From Candidatus Anaerobutyricum avicola (lineage in GTDB: Bacteria > Bacillota > Clostridia > Lachnospirales > Lachnospiraceae): 64,000 nt of DNA. The notes under the pieces are model-generated. The model saw nothing but the letters and a program-made list of their open reading frames with translations, did no database searches and was not told the origin of the DNA. A program made the position numbers and the translations under genes. Shown here piece after piece: positions 1 through 9,656 of the stretch. The stretch lies in NCBI GenBank assembly GCA_019113845.1, contig DXGQ01000054.1:1-64000 (forward strand), given 5' to 3'. Within the stretch, counting starts at the first letter, position 1; each line of letters begins with the position of its first letter.

Positions 1-2
1 AT

Positions 3-143
3 GCGCTCGAGATGAAACGAACATTTTGCCATAATCTTAGTGATGAAGTCAGACAGAGATTTGCGGCATACTATCCAGGTAGAAAAACACAGCGGGAAAG
101 GTCGGCGACGACTGGGAGCGCAGGCGTCATGGGAAGGTTATGA
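3..143 (+). CDS. possible 3' end of an unidentified gene (partial)
   Basis: One forward frame is open from the left edge of the window to a TGA at 141-143, giving about 46 residues of a basic peptide. The other two forward frames close within the first 30 bases or so. I recognise no family. A terminator-like hairpin overlaps its stop, which would fit the end of a transcription unit, but the gene could equally have ended before the window begins. Low confidence. Confidence 0.2.
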   Translation, partial: ALEMKRTFCHNLSDEVRQRFAAYYPGRKTQRERSATTGSAGVMGRL

Positions 144-202
144 TGCTATTCCCACAATCAGCCTGCCGAGGTGGAGGAGAAGAGCTTCCCGCCTGCGTTT
201 TT
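119..202 (+). terminator. probable intrinsic terminator at the left edge
   Basis: CGCAGGC and GGGAAG, separated by a 5-base bulge, pair with CTTCCC and GCCTGCG. TTTTT follows directly. The loop is long (about 48 bases). It would end the transcript entering from the left and separate it from the DUF2200 gene. Confidence 0.5.
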
Positions 203-334
203 CTATGGCATATACAGCGTTGCAAATCTCGTCTGTTTCCACATCCTCAGATTCTATTAAGATCGCAGTTTCATCTCGACAACCCCATCGACAAATCCCA
301 ATTGAACAATAAAAGCGTCAGGAAAGGAGAAGGA

Positions 335-688
335 ATGGATAATCAAAAAGTATTTGCAATGAGTTTCAGTAAAATATATCTGCTCTATATTCAAAAGGCA
401 GAGCGGAAAAATCAGACAAAAGAAGAAGTGGACGAGATTATATGCTGGCTTACCGGCTATGATCCGGAGAGTCTGCAGGCGCAGATTGACGGAAATGTCA
501 GCCTGCAGACATTTTTTGAGGAAGCGCCGCAGATGAATCCCAATGCGGCGTTGATCAAAGGTGTTGTCTGCGGCGTTCGTGTGGAGGAGATCGAAGATCC
601 GCTTATGCAGAAGATACGCTGGCTGGACAAGCTCATTGATGAGCTGGCAAAGGGAAAGAAGATGGAGAAAATACTGCGTTCCGTTTAA
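335..688 (+). CDS. DUF2200 family protein
   Basis: This encodes a soluble protein of 117 residues that matches, from memory, the small DUF2200 family of unknown function. The recognisable core is the KAERK...[14 protein letters not shown] stretch near residues 16-45. The track starts this ORF at 140, but the upstream part is not protein-like. GGAAAGGAG lies 5 bases before the ATG at 335, which I take as the start. Length is typical for the family. It appears monocistronic: a terminator-like hairpin lies upstream and the next gene is on the other strand. No function can be inferred from neighbours. Confidence 0.8.
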   Translation: MDNQKVFAMSFSKIYLLYIQKAERKNQTKEEVDEIICWLTGYDPESLQAQIDGNVSLQTFFEEAPQMNPNAALIKGVVCGVRVEEIEDPLMQKIRWLDKLIDELAKGKKMEKILRSV

Positions 689-754
689 CTCCCGGTAAAT
701 TTTTCTTCCTGCAAATTAATGAGAATTCAATTGTCTGTGTCGCTGCCGCTTTAT

Positions 755-1246
755 CTAACCCTTTTCCTCCTCCTCTGCCTGTGCCAGAAAGTCGGCGTTT
801 TTCTCTTTGAGCCGCGGGATGAACAGTCGGGCAAAACGTCCTTTTCCCCGGGTTTTCACATAGAAATAGCCGATGGTGGAAAATAGAATGGCGCCAACGA
901 AGTTGACCAGCAGGTCGTTCATGGTATCAATGAGCCCGATATCCAGATAGCCGCCGAGTCCAAGGCTTTTTCCGTTGACTGCCACGGCCTGAATGTGATC
1001 CACGGGGACGGGGATGTTACTTTTGGTCGGGTCCAGCAGCACGGACTGGAAGGAGTGGATGACGGTATCCTTCTGCATGTCCAGGGAGAAGAAGTTGTCC
1101 ATGGCGAATTCAAAAAACTCCCATACAACGCCGATGGTCATGGAAAAGCAGAAGGCGACAATAGCGAGAAATACCGGAGAGAGTTGAATGGAGAACCGTT
1201 CGCTTCGGTTTAAAATATCCACCAGAGCAAAGCCGATGGCCGCCAT
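755..1246 (-). CDS. multi-pass membrane protein, apparently N-terminally truncated
   Basis: The product has three or so hydrophobic segments, with a conserved-looking VVWEFFEFAMDNF stretch after the second and a charged C-terminus. It resembles a group of uncharacterised Firmicute membrane proteins that I remember as about 230-260 residues, so 163 residues is short. The frame stays open upstream of this ATG with protein-like residues (FPFWDTVLYILNGF). An AAGGAG site (1306-1311) sits 8 bases before a CTG codon at 1295-1297 and 5 before an ATT, while the ATG at 1246 has no good site. The gene may therefore start at a non-standard codon, or be the 3' part of a longer gene that lost its 5' end. 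Function unknown. Confidence 0.6.
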   Translation of the reverse strand: MAAIGFALVDILNRSERFSIQLSPVFLAIVAFCFSMTIGVVWEFFEFAMDNFFSLDMQKDTVIHSFQSVLLDPTKSNIPVPVDHIQAVAVNGKSLGLGGYLDIGLIDTMNDLLVNFVGAILFSTIGYFYVKTRGKGRFARLFIPRLKEKNADFLAQAEEEEKG

Positions 1247-1425
1247 CAGAAAGCCGTTCAGGATGTAAAGTACAGTGTCCCAGAACGGGAAGATCAGAAT
1301 GATATCTCCTTGCTTTCTGTTCTGTCGTAGTTACCGCTTATTATAACGGCAGGATATGCAGAAGGCAAGGAAATGTAATGAAAAAAATAGAAAACAGTCA
1401 TAAAAGGAGAATTAGCGCTGCGCGG

Positions 1426-1896
1426 CTATTCGCTCTGTGAGACATCTGTTTCTTCTTCCTCCTGCGGGAGATGAATCCCTCTCGGCGGGACCGCCGTGGA
1501 GAACACGATCTGCGTCTGGGTGTTGCCGTATTTTTGCAGATGCCCGATAAAGGTGTCCAGTTCCATAGTGCTTGGAAAGGCGACCTTTAACATGATGGAG
1601 TAAAGGCCGGTGACGCAGTTACATTCCAGAACGTTCGGACAGTCCGTAACATAAGGATAAAACTCATCCTTTTGTTTTGGGTCCAGCGTCAGGTTAATGA
1701 AAGCGGTGATGTGGTAGCCTAAGGCCACCGGGTCCACCGTTGCATGATATCCGGTGATGACGCCGCTTTTTTCCAGCCGTTCAATGCGGGTGGAGACGGC
1801 GGGAGAGGATAAGAAGACCTTCTGTGCCAGGTACTTTAAAGGGTATCTGGCATTTTCCTGTAATAGTGAAATAATTTTTTTATCAATTTTATCCAT
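1426..1896 (-). CDS. Lrp/AsnC family transcriptional regulator
   Basis: A 156-residue DNA-binding protein of the Lrp/AsnC type. The N-terminal winged helix-turn-helix (about residues 1-55) reads MDKIDKKIISLLQENARYPL then LAQKVFLSSPAVSTRIERLE. The rest is the RAM/AsnC_trans ligand-binding fold, with the GYHITAFI and TGLYSIMLKV strands. I chose the ATG at 1896 because GGAGG lies 8 bases upstream; the track start 10 codons earlier has no site. Such proteins respond to amino acids or their products. gdhA lies immediately upstream on the same strand, separated by a terminator, so a role in nitrogen or amino-acid control is plausible but inferred. The acidic tail EEEETDVSQSE is unremarkable. Confidence 0.9.
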   Translation of the reverse strand: MDKIDKKIISLLQENARYPLKYLAQKVFLSSPAVSTRIERLEKSGVITGYHATVDPVALGYHITAFINLTLDPKQKDEFYPYVTDCPNVLECNCVTGLYSIMLKVAFPSTMELDTFIGHLQKYGNTQTQIVFSTAVPPRGIHLPQEEEETDVSQSE

Positions 1897-1989
1897 AAAA
1901 ATCAACCTCCGGTAGAGAAACAGCAATAATGCATCCTGAGCAGTAAATTATGTATGATATATCTATGCAGTCTATCTCCTGGTAAACTA

Positions 1990-2033
1990 CAAAAACAAGA
2001 AAAGGAGTATCCCTCAAACAGGGACACTCCTTT
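1990..2033 (-). terminator. gdhA intrinsic terminator
   Basis: AAAGGAGT and TCCCT pair with AGGGA and ACTCCTTT around a short loop. Read on the minus strand the stem is followed by TTTTCTTGTTTTTG, so it ends the gdhA transcript before the Lrp-type gene. Confidence 0.8.
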
Positions 2034-2113
2034 GCGTCGTTGCTATTATATAGTACCTGCCGATATTTGGCAAGTATTTTTACAGATACAATTCCTCAGA
2101 ATTCAGGCAGATC

Positions 2114-3460
<1,347 letters not shown>

Positions 3461-3503
3461 TTAAAATGCATAAATGCTTATTCTGTTTTCTTCAACGCCA
3501 CTT

Positions 3504-3532
3504 ATTATACTATATTGTTTTCTCATAATCAA
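3504..3532 (-). promoter_or_regulatory. gdhA promoter (sigma-A type)
   Basis: On the minus strand TTGATT is followed by a 17-base spacer and a perfect TATAAT. This lies about 55-85 bases upstream of the gdhA start codon. Confidence 0.75.
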
Positions 3533-4021
3533 TAAAAAGAATGGGAAAAACTACAATTTTCCTTAAAAAAATTTCATATCAGGGCAGAAAAATTGGGGTT
3601 TTTAAGGAGAAAGGCAAAAAAAATGATGGTTTATAAATTACTTCCTTCAAAAAAGAAGCGGAAAATGAGAGAAATTCTGAAGAAAATAATGAAATAACAA
3701 TAAAGTTGCGGAAAAAATAGTGTATAAAAATTAAAAAAATAAAGTTTTTCTGCATATAAATGAACTTTTGATAATAAAGATGGGGATTGGAAGAGGAAAT
3801 GGACGGCCGTACAGGTTTGTTTTCGATAAGAATACGAAAGAAATAGATTTGACAGTTTTATGAAAGTAAATCGTGAAAAAAATGTGAAATCAGCAGATTG
3901 TTCACAAAATTATCTCAAATGACTCATAGTATGTACGAAGTAAAATCACCGCAGGCCGACGGGGCTTCCTGTCAGAGGGAGATATCGAAGAGGCGCTGCG
4001 GAAAAATAATGGAGGCTGATT
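3533..4021. other. AT-rich intergenic region between divergent gdhA and ABC operon
   Basis: About 490 bases with no convincing gene and a marked excess of A-runs. It must hold the promoter of the ABC operon: a TTGACA occurs at 3849-3854 but no good -10 follows at 17 bases, so the site is unresolved. A 24-codon ORF (3623-3697) is very Lys-rich and has AAGGAG 13 bases upstream. It may be chance in A-rich DNA. Confidence 0.5.
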
Positions 4022-4975
4022 ATGATTGAAGTGACGAATCTCGTAAAAGATTATGGAAATCATCATGCTGTAAAGGGAATCAGCTTTACAGTCGGAGAGG
4101 GACAGATCGTCGGACTTCTCGGTCCAAACGGCGCGGGGAAGTCCACGACCATGAACATCATGACCGGATATATTTCTTCCACATCCGGCACGGTAAAGAT
4201 CGGGGGATACGATATTCTGGAGCAGCCCTTACAGGCAAAGAAACGTATCGGTTATCTGCCGGAGATCCCTCCGCTTTATGAGGAGATGACGGTGGAGGAG
4301 TATCTGGACTTTGTCTGCAGTCTGAAGGGAATCCGGAAGAAGAAAGACAGGAAGGAAAACATTGATGAGGTATCGGAAGCGGTAAAGATCTCTGATGTGA
4401 AGGGGCGTCTCATACGAAATCTGTCCAAAGGATATAAACAGAGAGTGGGGCTTGCCCAGGCGCTGATCGGTAATCCGCCGCTGCTCATTCTCGATGAGCC
4501 GACAGTGGGACTTGACCCGAATCAGATCATAGAGATCCGCGCGCTCATTAAGAAACTGGGAGAAAAACATACGATCATTTTAAGTTCTCACATCCTGTCG
4601 GAAGTCAATGCCATCTGTGATTATGTGCTGATCATCGACCAGGGAAAACTGGTGGCGGAGGATACGCCGGAACATCTGTCAGAGCATTTTGCGGATAAGA
4701 ACCGGATCTTGCTTTCTGTCAAGGGAGAGCGGGAGCAGATCGAGGAAGCGCTGGAGGCGTCCGAATACATTGCGTCCTATGAAGTGACGGGAGAGTACGA
4801 CGGCGTCCTCGATGTGACTGCGGAGACAGAAGGTACGGAAGATATCCGTGACGCTCTGTTTTTTGAGTTCGCAGATAAAAAACTGCCGATCGTCAAGATG
4901 GAGATGGAGACACTCAGTCTTGAGGAAGTCTTCCTGAAATTAACCGGCAGGGAAGGAGAGGAAGAAGAATCATGA
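4022..4975 (+). CDS. ABC transporter ATP-binding protein (ABC-2/Gld type)
   Basis: The nucleotide-binding subunit of an ABC-2 type exporter, 317 residues. Walker A is GPNGAGKST (about residues 38-46), the signature NLSKGYKQRVGLAQAL lies near 138, Walker B LLILDEPTVGLDP near 155 and the switch His in LSSHILSEV near 190. The C-terminal 90 residues form the extra domain common in GldA/CcmA-like ATPases. GGAGG lies 7 bases before the ATG. It overlaps the permease gene by 4 bases (ATGA), so the two are translated together. The substrate is unknown. Confidence 0.92.
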   Translation: MIEVTNLVKDYGNHHAVKGISFTVGEGQIVGLLGPNGAGKSTTMNIMTGYISSTSGTVKIGGYDILEQPLQAKKRIGYLPEIPPLYEEMTVEEYLDFVCSLKGIRKKKDRKENIDEVSEAVKISDVKGRLIRNLSKGYKQRVGLAQALIGNPPLLILDEPTVGLDPNQIIEIRALIKKLGEKHTIILSSHILSEVNAICDYVLIIDQGKLVAEDTPEHLSEHFADKNRILLSVKGEREQIEEALEASEYIASYEVTGEYDGVLDVTAETEGTEDIRDALFFEFADKKLPIVKMEMETLSLEEVFLKLTGREGEEEES

Positions 4976-5838
4976 GAGCAATCTATAAAAAAGAAATGAG
5001 ATCATATTTTCACTCATTATCCGCCTATTTATTTCTGGCGTTGTTTCTCGCCATTTCCGGCGTGTATTTTTCTGTGATATGCATGTCCTATGGATACACG
5101 GATTACGCGGCGAATATTTACCCGAATATCACGATCATTTTTATTATCATCGTGCCGATCCTAACCATGCGGCTCATGGCGGAGGAGCGCAGGCAGAAGA
5201 CGGACCAGCTTCTTCTCACCGTCCCGGTGCGGGTGACGGGCATCATTCTCGGAAAATATTTCGCGGTGCTCACCCTGCTGCTCGCGGCAGTCATCATTAC
5301 ATTTTTGCAGGCGGCGGTGTTGAGCCTGTACGGGGATGTGAGCTGGATCACCGTGCTCACCGGCGGTCTTGGCTATTTTCTCGTGGGAGCGAGTCTCCTC
5401 GCCATCGGACTGTTCATTTCGTCCATCACGGAAAGTCAGATGATCGCGGCCGGTATTTCTTTCGGCGTGGTTCTGCTCTGCATGCTTCTGCCGAATCTTT
5501 CTGACATCGTGCCGGGAAGAGCAAGATACACTTACATTGTCTGCGGCGCAGTCGTTTTACTGCTGGCCTGGTTTTTCCTGGAACAGACGAAGAGCATCCG
5601 GGTGGGAGCGCTCGTGGCAGTGATCGGGGCGGCTGTCCTGGGAGTTTGCGCCTGGCAGAAACCGGAGATTTTTGATAACGGACTTTCAAAGATCATCGAC
5701 TGGTTTTCCATCATGGCCCGGTTCAATGATTTCTGTTCCGGCATTCTGAACGCTTCTTCTGTTGTGTATTATCTGTCGTTTATCGCGGTATTTCTTTTCC
5801 TGTCTGTTCAGACAATGGAAAAACGCAGATGGAATTAG
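4972..5838 (+). CDS. ABC-2 type permease (GldF-like)
   Basis: The membrane subunit of the exporter, 288 residues with six or so transmembrane segments. The N-terminal MRAIYKKEMRSYFHSL and the loop LTMRLMAEERRQKTDQLLLT are typical of GldF/NosY-like ABC-2 permeases. The start codon overlaps the ATPase stop (ATGA), and the next gene begins 17 bases after its own stop. In Bacteroidetes this family serves gliding; in Firmicutes its role is not established. Confidence 0.88.
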   Translation: MRAIYKKEMRSYFHSLSAYLFLALFLAISGVYFSVICMSYGYTDYAANIYPNITIIFIIIVPILTMRLMAEERRQKTDQLLLTVPVRVTGIILGKYFAVLTLLLAAVIITFLQAAVLSLYGDVSWITVLTGGLGYFLVGASLLAIGLFISSITESQMIAAGISFGVVLLCMLLPNLSDIVPGRARYTYIVCGAVVLLLAWFFLEQTKSIRVGALVAVIGAAVLGVCAWQKPEIFDNGLSKIIDWFSIMARFNDFCSGILNASSVVYYLSFIAVFLFLSVQTMEKRRWN

Positions 5839-5855
5839 GAGGTGGCAGACAGGAT

Positions 5856-7427
5856 ATGAATAAGAAATTTTGGAAAAAAGATCTGAAGAAAAAGAATACG
5901 GAAACAGAAAGAATGCCTGCAGAAGAAAAGGCAGAGAGCAGAGATAAAAAGAAAATGAGCGGAAAGCAGATGTTTAAAAACCGGCATTTTAAGAAAGGGT
6001 TGTTTTCCGCGGTGGCCGTTGCCCTTGTGCTGATCCTTGCCGTGGGCGCCAACGCGCTGATCACCTGGAAGGATTTCAGCGTCGATGTGACGGCCAATCA
6101 GCTGTACTCTCTGTCTGATCAGACAAAAAGTATCGTAAAGGCGCTCGATAAGGATGTCACTTTCTATGTCATCAATGCGGAGTCTGATGTCAATGGCGCC
6201 TATGAACAGATTTTTAATGAATATAAGAAGTTATCTTCGAAGATCCACATTGAATATAAAGACCCGGAGCTGTATCCGAACTTTACGAAAGATTATGTGG
6301 ATGATTCGGAGGAAGTCAGCAATGACAGCGTCATCGTGGTCTGCGGTGACAAGAACCGGTATGTTTCCTCGAATGACTTTATCAGCTACAGCTATGACAG
6401 CAGTTATTCCTATTCCGCAGATGAACTGCAGGTGGAAAAGCTGCTCACCGAAGCCATTAATTATGTAACTTCTGCGGAGACGCCGGTCGTATATACGTTG
6501 AGCGGCCACTCGGAGAAAGATCTCTCCACGGACATTGTCAGCAGCTTTGAGGGGGACAATTACGCGGTCGAGTCCTTAAATCTGCTTTCTGCCGGCGCTG
6601 TGCCGGCAGACTGTGAGATCCTTCTGATCAACGGTGCGCAGACCGATATCACAGAGGAGGAAAAGGCGCAGATTGAAACGTATATGCAAAACGGCGGCAA
6701 GCTGTATGTGTTCCTGGACGCCAGCGTGGATGACCTGCCGCAGCTTTATGCACTGCTTGAAGAATACAATATCGGCGTGGAGCCGAGAGTTGTAGTGGAA
6801 ACGGACAGCAACATGTATACCCAGTATCCGATCTATCTGCTTCCGGAGATCGAGTACTCCGAGGTGACCGATGCCCAGTATGACAGCAATGTTTATATTC
6901 TGGCTCCGAGCGCTAAAGGTCTTAAAGACGTCACGCCGCAGGAGGAAGAAGAGACAGCGGATGGCGCGGAAGAAAGAACCGACGCCGCAGACAGCAGTGA
7001 CGAAGAAGAGGAAACGTACACAGTGACCTCCCTCCTTGCCACCAGCGACGAAGCCTACTCGAAGGTGGACACCGAAAGTTCCACCATCGAGAAAGAAGAT
7101 GGCGATATCGACGGGCCGTTCTCCATCGCCATGGCGGCTTCCGATGATACGGGAGGCCGGGTGATCGTGACCGGATGCAGCAATATGCTGGAGACCTCCA
7201 TTGACTATGCGGTCGGCGGCGCCAACACGGATTTTGTCTTAAACGGAATCAACTATTTAAGTCAGCAGGAAAGTAAAATTTCCATCCGTGCCAAAGATCT
7301 GTCTGTAGATACTGCCATCGTTCCGGCATTCAGCCAGAAAGTGACGCTGGTCGGCTGCGTGTTCGTACTGCCTGTCCTGCTCCTTGCTGCCGGTATTGTT
7401 ATGGCAATACACAGACGGAGACTGTAA
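5856..7427 (+). CDS. GldG-like ABC transporter auxiliary protein
   Basis: A 523-residue membrane-anchored protein. It has a highly basic cytoplasmic N-terminus (about 45 residues, KKFWKKDLKKK), one transmembrane segment (about 50-70), a long extracytoplasmic domain of the ABC_transp_aux/GldG type with the TANQLYSLSDQTKSIVKAL start motif, and a C-terminal transmembrane segment ending HRRRL. A low-complexity acidic insert (EEEETADGAEERTDAADSSDEEEE, broken here for length) lies near residue 370. I chose the ATG at 5856; the track start at 5829 lies inside the permease gene. Third gene of the operon, it probably completes the exporter. Confidence 0.82.
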   Translation: MNKKFWKKDLKKKNTETERMPAEEKAESRDKKKMSGKQMFKNRHFKKGLFSAVAVALVLILAVGANALITWKDFSVDVTANQLYSLSDQTKSIVKALDKDVTFYVINAESDVNGAYEQIFNEYKKLSSKIHIEYKDPELYPNFTKDYVDDSEEVSNDSVIVVCGDKNRYVSSNDFISYSYDSSYSYSADELQVEKLLTEAINYVTSAETPVVYTLSGHSEKDLSTDIVSSFEGDNYAVESLNLLSAGAVPADCEILLINGAQTDITEEEKAQIETYMQNGGKLYVFLDASVDDLPQLYALLEEYNIGVEPRVVVETDSNMYTQYPIYLLPEIEYSEVTDAQYDSNVYILAPSAKGLKDVTPQEEEETADGAEERTDAADSSDEEEETYTVTSLLATSDEAYSKVDTESSTIEKEDGDIDGPFSIAMAASDDTGGRVIVTGCSNMLETSIDYAVGGANTDFVLNGINYLSQQESKISIRAKDLSVDTAIVPAFSQKVTLVGCVFVLPVLLLAAGIVMAIHRRRL

Positions 7428-7477
7428 GGGGAGAAATATGAGACTGCGGCCTCTGTTTTCTTGTGGTTTCCGGTCGT

Positions 7478-8296
7478 TTAACTGATCGGAATAAAGACCG
7501 GCTGCTGCGACCGGTAAAGGGCGTAATATTGAAATCCTGCCTCTGTCAGGATATCCGGCAGTCGGTCAAAGGCGTAGGCGATGTCTTCCGGCCGGTGAGC
7601 ATCGCTTCCGATGGTGATGAGTTCTCCGCCGAGAGCGCGGTAGCGCTTTAAGATCTCCATGTGAGGATTCGGCCACGGAAGCCCTTTTTTCAATCCGGCG
7701 GTGTTGACCTCCAGCGCCTTGCCGTTGTCAATCAAATACCGCAGGATCGGATCCAGGACGTCCGCATACTGCTCATAGTGAAATTCCGGGCGCGGCTGCG
7801 GGATGTAGCGGCAGATATAGTCCAGATGACCGGCGGTCTGAAAGTACGGATAAACAGTGATGTTCTCCAGGATACTCTCGAAGTAGCGGCGAATTCCCTC
7901 TTCCGGTGTGTGCGTTTCAAAAAATACTTTTTCATAAGGGTCCACGCCGTCCACCAGATGGCAGGAGTTGATGATAAAATCGTAGCGTCCGCCGATCTTG
8001 CTGTAAAAGTTGATGAGCGCCGGGCCGGACTGTTTCTGCACGCCCAGCTCGATACCGTGGAGCAGTTCGATCTGCGATGCATATTTTTCTTTCATTTTGA
8101 GAAACATGCTGTAGTAGGCGTCAAAATCCAGCTGAAAATCCAGTCCGTCCTCCGTCACAGGGAAGTCGTGATCGTAGTGCTCCGTGAAACAGAGGGTGCG
8201 AAGACCTCTGTTGATTCCGCCCAGAACCATCTCTTCCATGGAAGCCTCGGAATCTGAGGAGAAAAAACTGTGCAAATGTGTGTCACTTATCAGCAT
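7478..8296 (-). CDS. PHP-domain phosphoesterase, histidinol-phosphatase type
   Basis: A 272-residue metal-dependent phosphoesterase of the PHP superfamily. The metal-binding motifs are visible in order: DTHLHSFFSSDSEASM at the N-terminus, TEHYDHDFP near residue 40, a His in INSCHLVDG near 112, and IGSDAHRPED near the C-terminus. It matches HisJ/HisK-like histidinol-phosphatases, but no other histidine biosynthesis gene is nearby, so the real substrate is uncertain. A GGAG site precedes the ATG. It converges on the ABC operon with only about 50 bases between them. Confidence 0.8.
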   Translation of the reverse strand: MLISDTHLHSFFSSDSEASMEEMVLGGINRGLRTLCFTEHYDHDFPVTEDGLDFQLDFDAYYSMFLKMKEKYASQIELLHGIELGVQKQSGPALINFYSKIGGRYDFIINSCHLVDGVDPYEKVFFETHTPEEGIRRYFESILENITVYPYFQTAGHLDYICRYIPQPRPEFHYEQYADVLDPILRYLIDNGKALEVNTAGLKKGLPWPNPHMEILKRYRALGGELITIGSDAHRPEDIAYAFDRLPDILTEAGFQYYALYRSQQPVFIPIS

Positions 8297-8450
8297 TAAG
8301 ATACTCCTTTCGTGTATGTTATTTATGAATAAAATCAGATTTATCGGTTACTCTATAATAATAGCATAAAATAAGGGAGAATATTTTTCTTTTTTTTATG
8401 CAAATTTTTACTTGAAAAAAAGCCATAAATTAGGTAAAATAGTTAAAGGT

Positions 8451-8479
8451 TTGACATATAAATGCAAATCTTTTATAGG
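8451..8479 (+). promoter_or_regulatory. gap promoter (sigma-A type)
   Basis: A perfect TTGACA is followed by 17 bases and TATAGG, about 65-90 bases upstream of the gap start codon. The untranslated leader is about 57 bases. It probably drives the whole glycolytic cluster. Confidence 0.8.
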
Positions 8480-8542
8480 ATGTGGACAAGAAGTCCTGTT
8501 CCTGAATCTTTAACAATTTCTAAAAACTTAGGAGGAATTATC

Positions 8543-9559
8543 ATGGCAGTAAAAGTAGCAATCAATGGTTTCGGTCGTATCGGTCGTCTTGCTTTCAGAC
8601 AGATGTTTGGAGCAGAAGGTTACGAAGTAGTAGCTATCAATGACTTAACAAGTCCTGAAATGTTAGCTCATCTGTTAAAATACGATTCTTCACAGGGAAG
8701 ATACGCATTATGCGACAAAGTTTCCTACGGTGAAGACTCCATCACAGTTGACGGAAAAGAGATCAAGATCTACAAATACCCGGATGCAAACGATTGCCCA
8801 TGGGGAGAAATCGGTGTTGACGTAGTTCTGGAGTGCTCCGGATTCTACACAAGCAAAGCAAAAGCTCAGGCTCATATCAATGCCGGCGCTAAAAAGGTTG
8901 TTATCTCCGCTCCAGCTGGAAATGACCTGCCTACAATCGTTTACAACACAAACCACGAGACACTGAAAGCTGATGATACTATCATCTCCGCAGCTTCCTG
9001 TACAACAAACTGTCTTGCACCTATGGCAGACGCATTAAACAAATACGCTCCTATCCAGAGTGGTATCATGGTAACAATCCATGCTTACACAGGCGACCAG
9101 ATGACACTGGATGGCCCACAGAGAAAAGGTGACAAGAGACGTTCCCGTGCAGCTGCAGTGAACATCGTTCCTAACAGCACAGGTGCTGCAAAAGCAATCG
9201 GTCTGGTTATTCCGGAATTAAATGGTAAATTAATCGGTTCCGCTCAGCGTGTTCCTACTCCTACAGGATCCACAACAATCCTTACAGCAGTAGTAAAAGG
9301 AAAAGATATCACAGTTGACGGCATCAACGCAGCTATGAAAGCAGCAGCTAACGAGTCCTTCGGTTACAACGAAGACGAGATCGTTTCCTCTGATATCGTT
9401 GGAATGACATACGGTTCCTTATTCGATGCTACTCAGACAATGGTTTGCCAGATCGCTGACGACTTATACGAAGTACAGGTTGTTTCATGGTACGACAACG
9501 AGAACAGCTACACATCTCAGATGGTTCGTACAATCAAATACTTCGCTGAGTTAGCTTAA
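8543..9559 (+). CDS. gap: glyceraldehyde-3-phosphate dehydrogenase
   Basis: Phosphorylating GAPDH of glycolysis, 338 residues. It converts glyceraldehyde 3-phosphate, NAD and phosphate to 1,3-bisphosphoglycerate. The Rossmann start [20 protein letters not shown], an Asp at 34 favouring NAD, the catalytic Cys153 in SAASCTTNC and the [17 protein letters not shown] substrate loop are all present. I use the ATG at 8543, with AGGAGG 6 bases upstream; the 27 extra codons in the track are leader. Codon use is strongly biased (ACA, GTT, GCT, TTA), unlike most neighbours, as expected for a very highly expressed gene. First gene of the gap-pgk-tpiA-gpmI cluster. Confidence 0.98.
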   Translation: MAVKVAINGFGRIGRLAFRQMFGAEGYEVVAINDLTSPEMLAHLLKYDSSQGRYALCDKVSYGEDSITVDGKEIKIYKYPDANDCPWGEIGVDVVLECSGFYTSKAKAQAHINAGAKKVVISAPAGNDLPTIVYNTNHETLKADDTIISAASCTTNCLAPMADALNKYAPIQSGIMVTIHAYTGDQMTLDGPQRKGDKRRSRAAAVNIVPNSTGAAKAIGLVIPELNGKLIGSAQRVPTPTGSTTILTAVVKGKDITVDGINAAMKAAANESFGYNEDEIVSSDIVGMTYGSLFDATQTMVCQIADDLYEVQVVSWYDNENSYTSQMVRTIKYFAELA

Positions 9560-9601
9560 TCAAAGACGATCAAAATATAAGAATATATAAGATCCAGACA
9601 T

Positions 9602-9640
9602 GGGTCCGGTCTGTTGGACCGGACCCTGTTTGTGTTATAG
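9602..9640 (+). terminator. hairpin between gap and pgk (partial terminator)
   Basis: GGGTCCGGTC and GACCGGACCC form a perfect 10-bp stem with a 5-base loop, followed by TGTTTGTGTT. The T-tract is interrupted, so partial termination or 3' end protection of gap mRNA is likelier than a full stop. Confidence 0.7.
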
Positions 9641-9656
9641 AGAGGAGATTACACCC

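Noticed and set aside
7661-8257. 198-residue plus-strand ORF
   Set aside because: Shadow of the PHP phosphoesterase gene, whose metal-binding motifs are complete.
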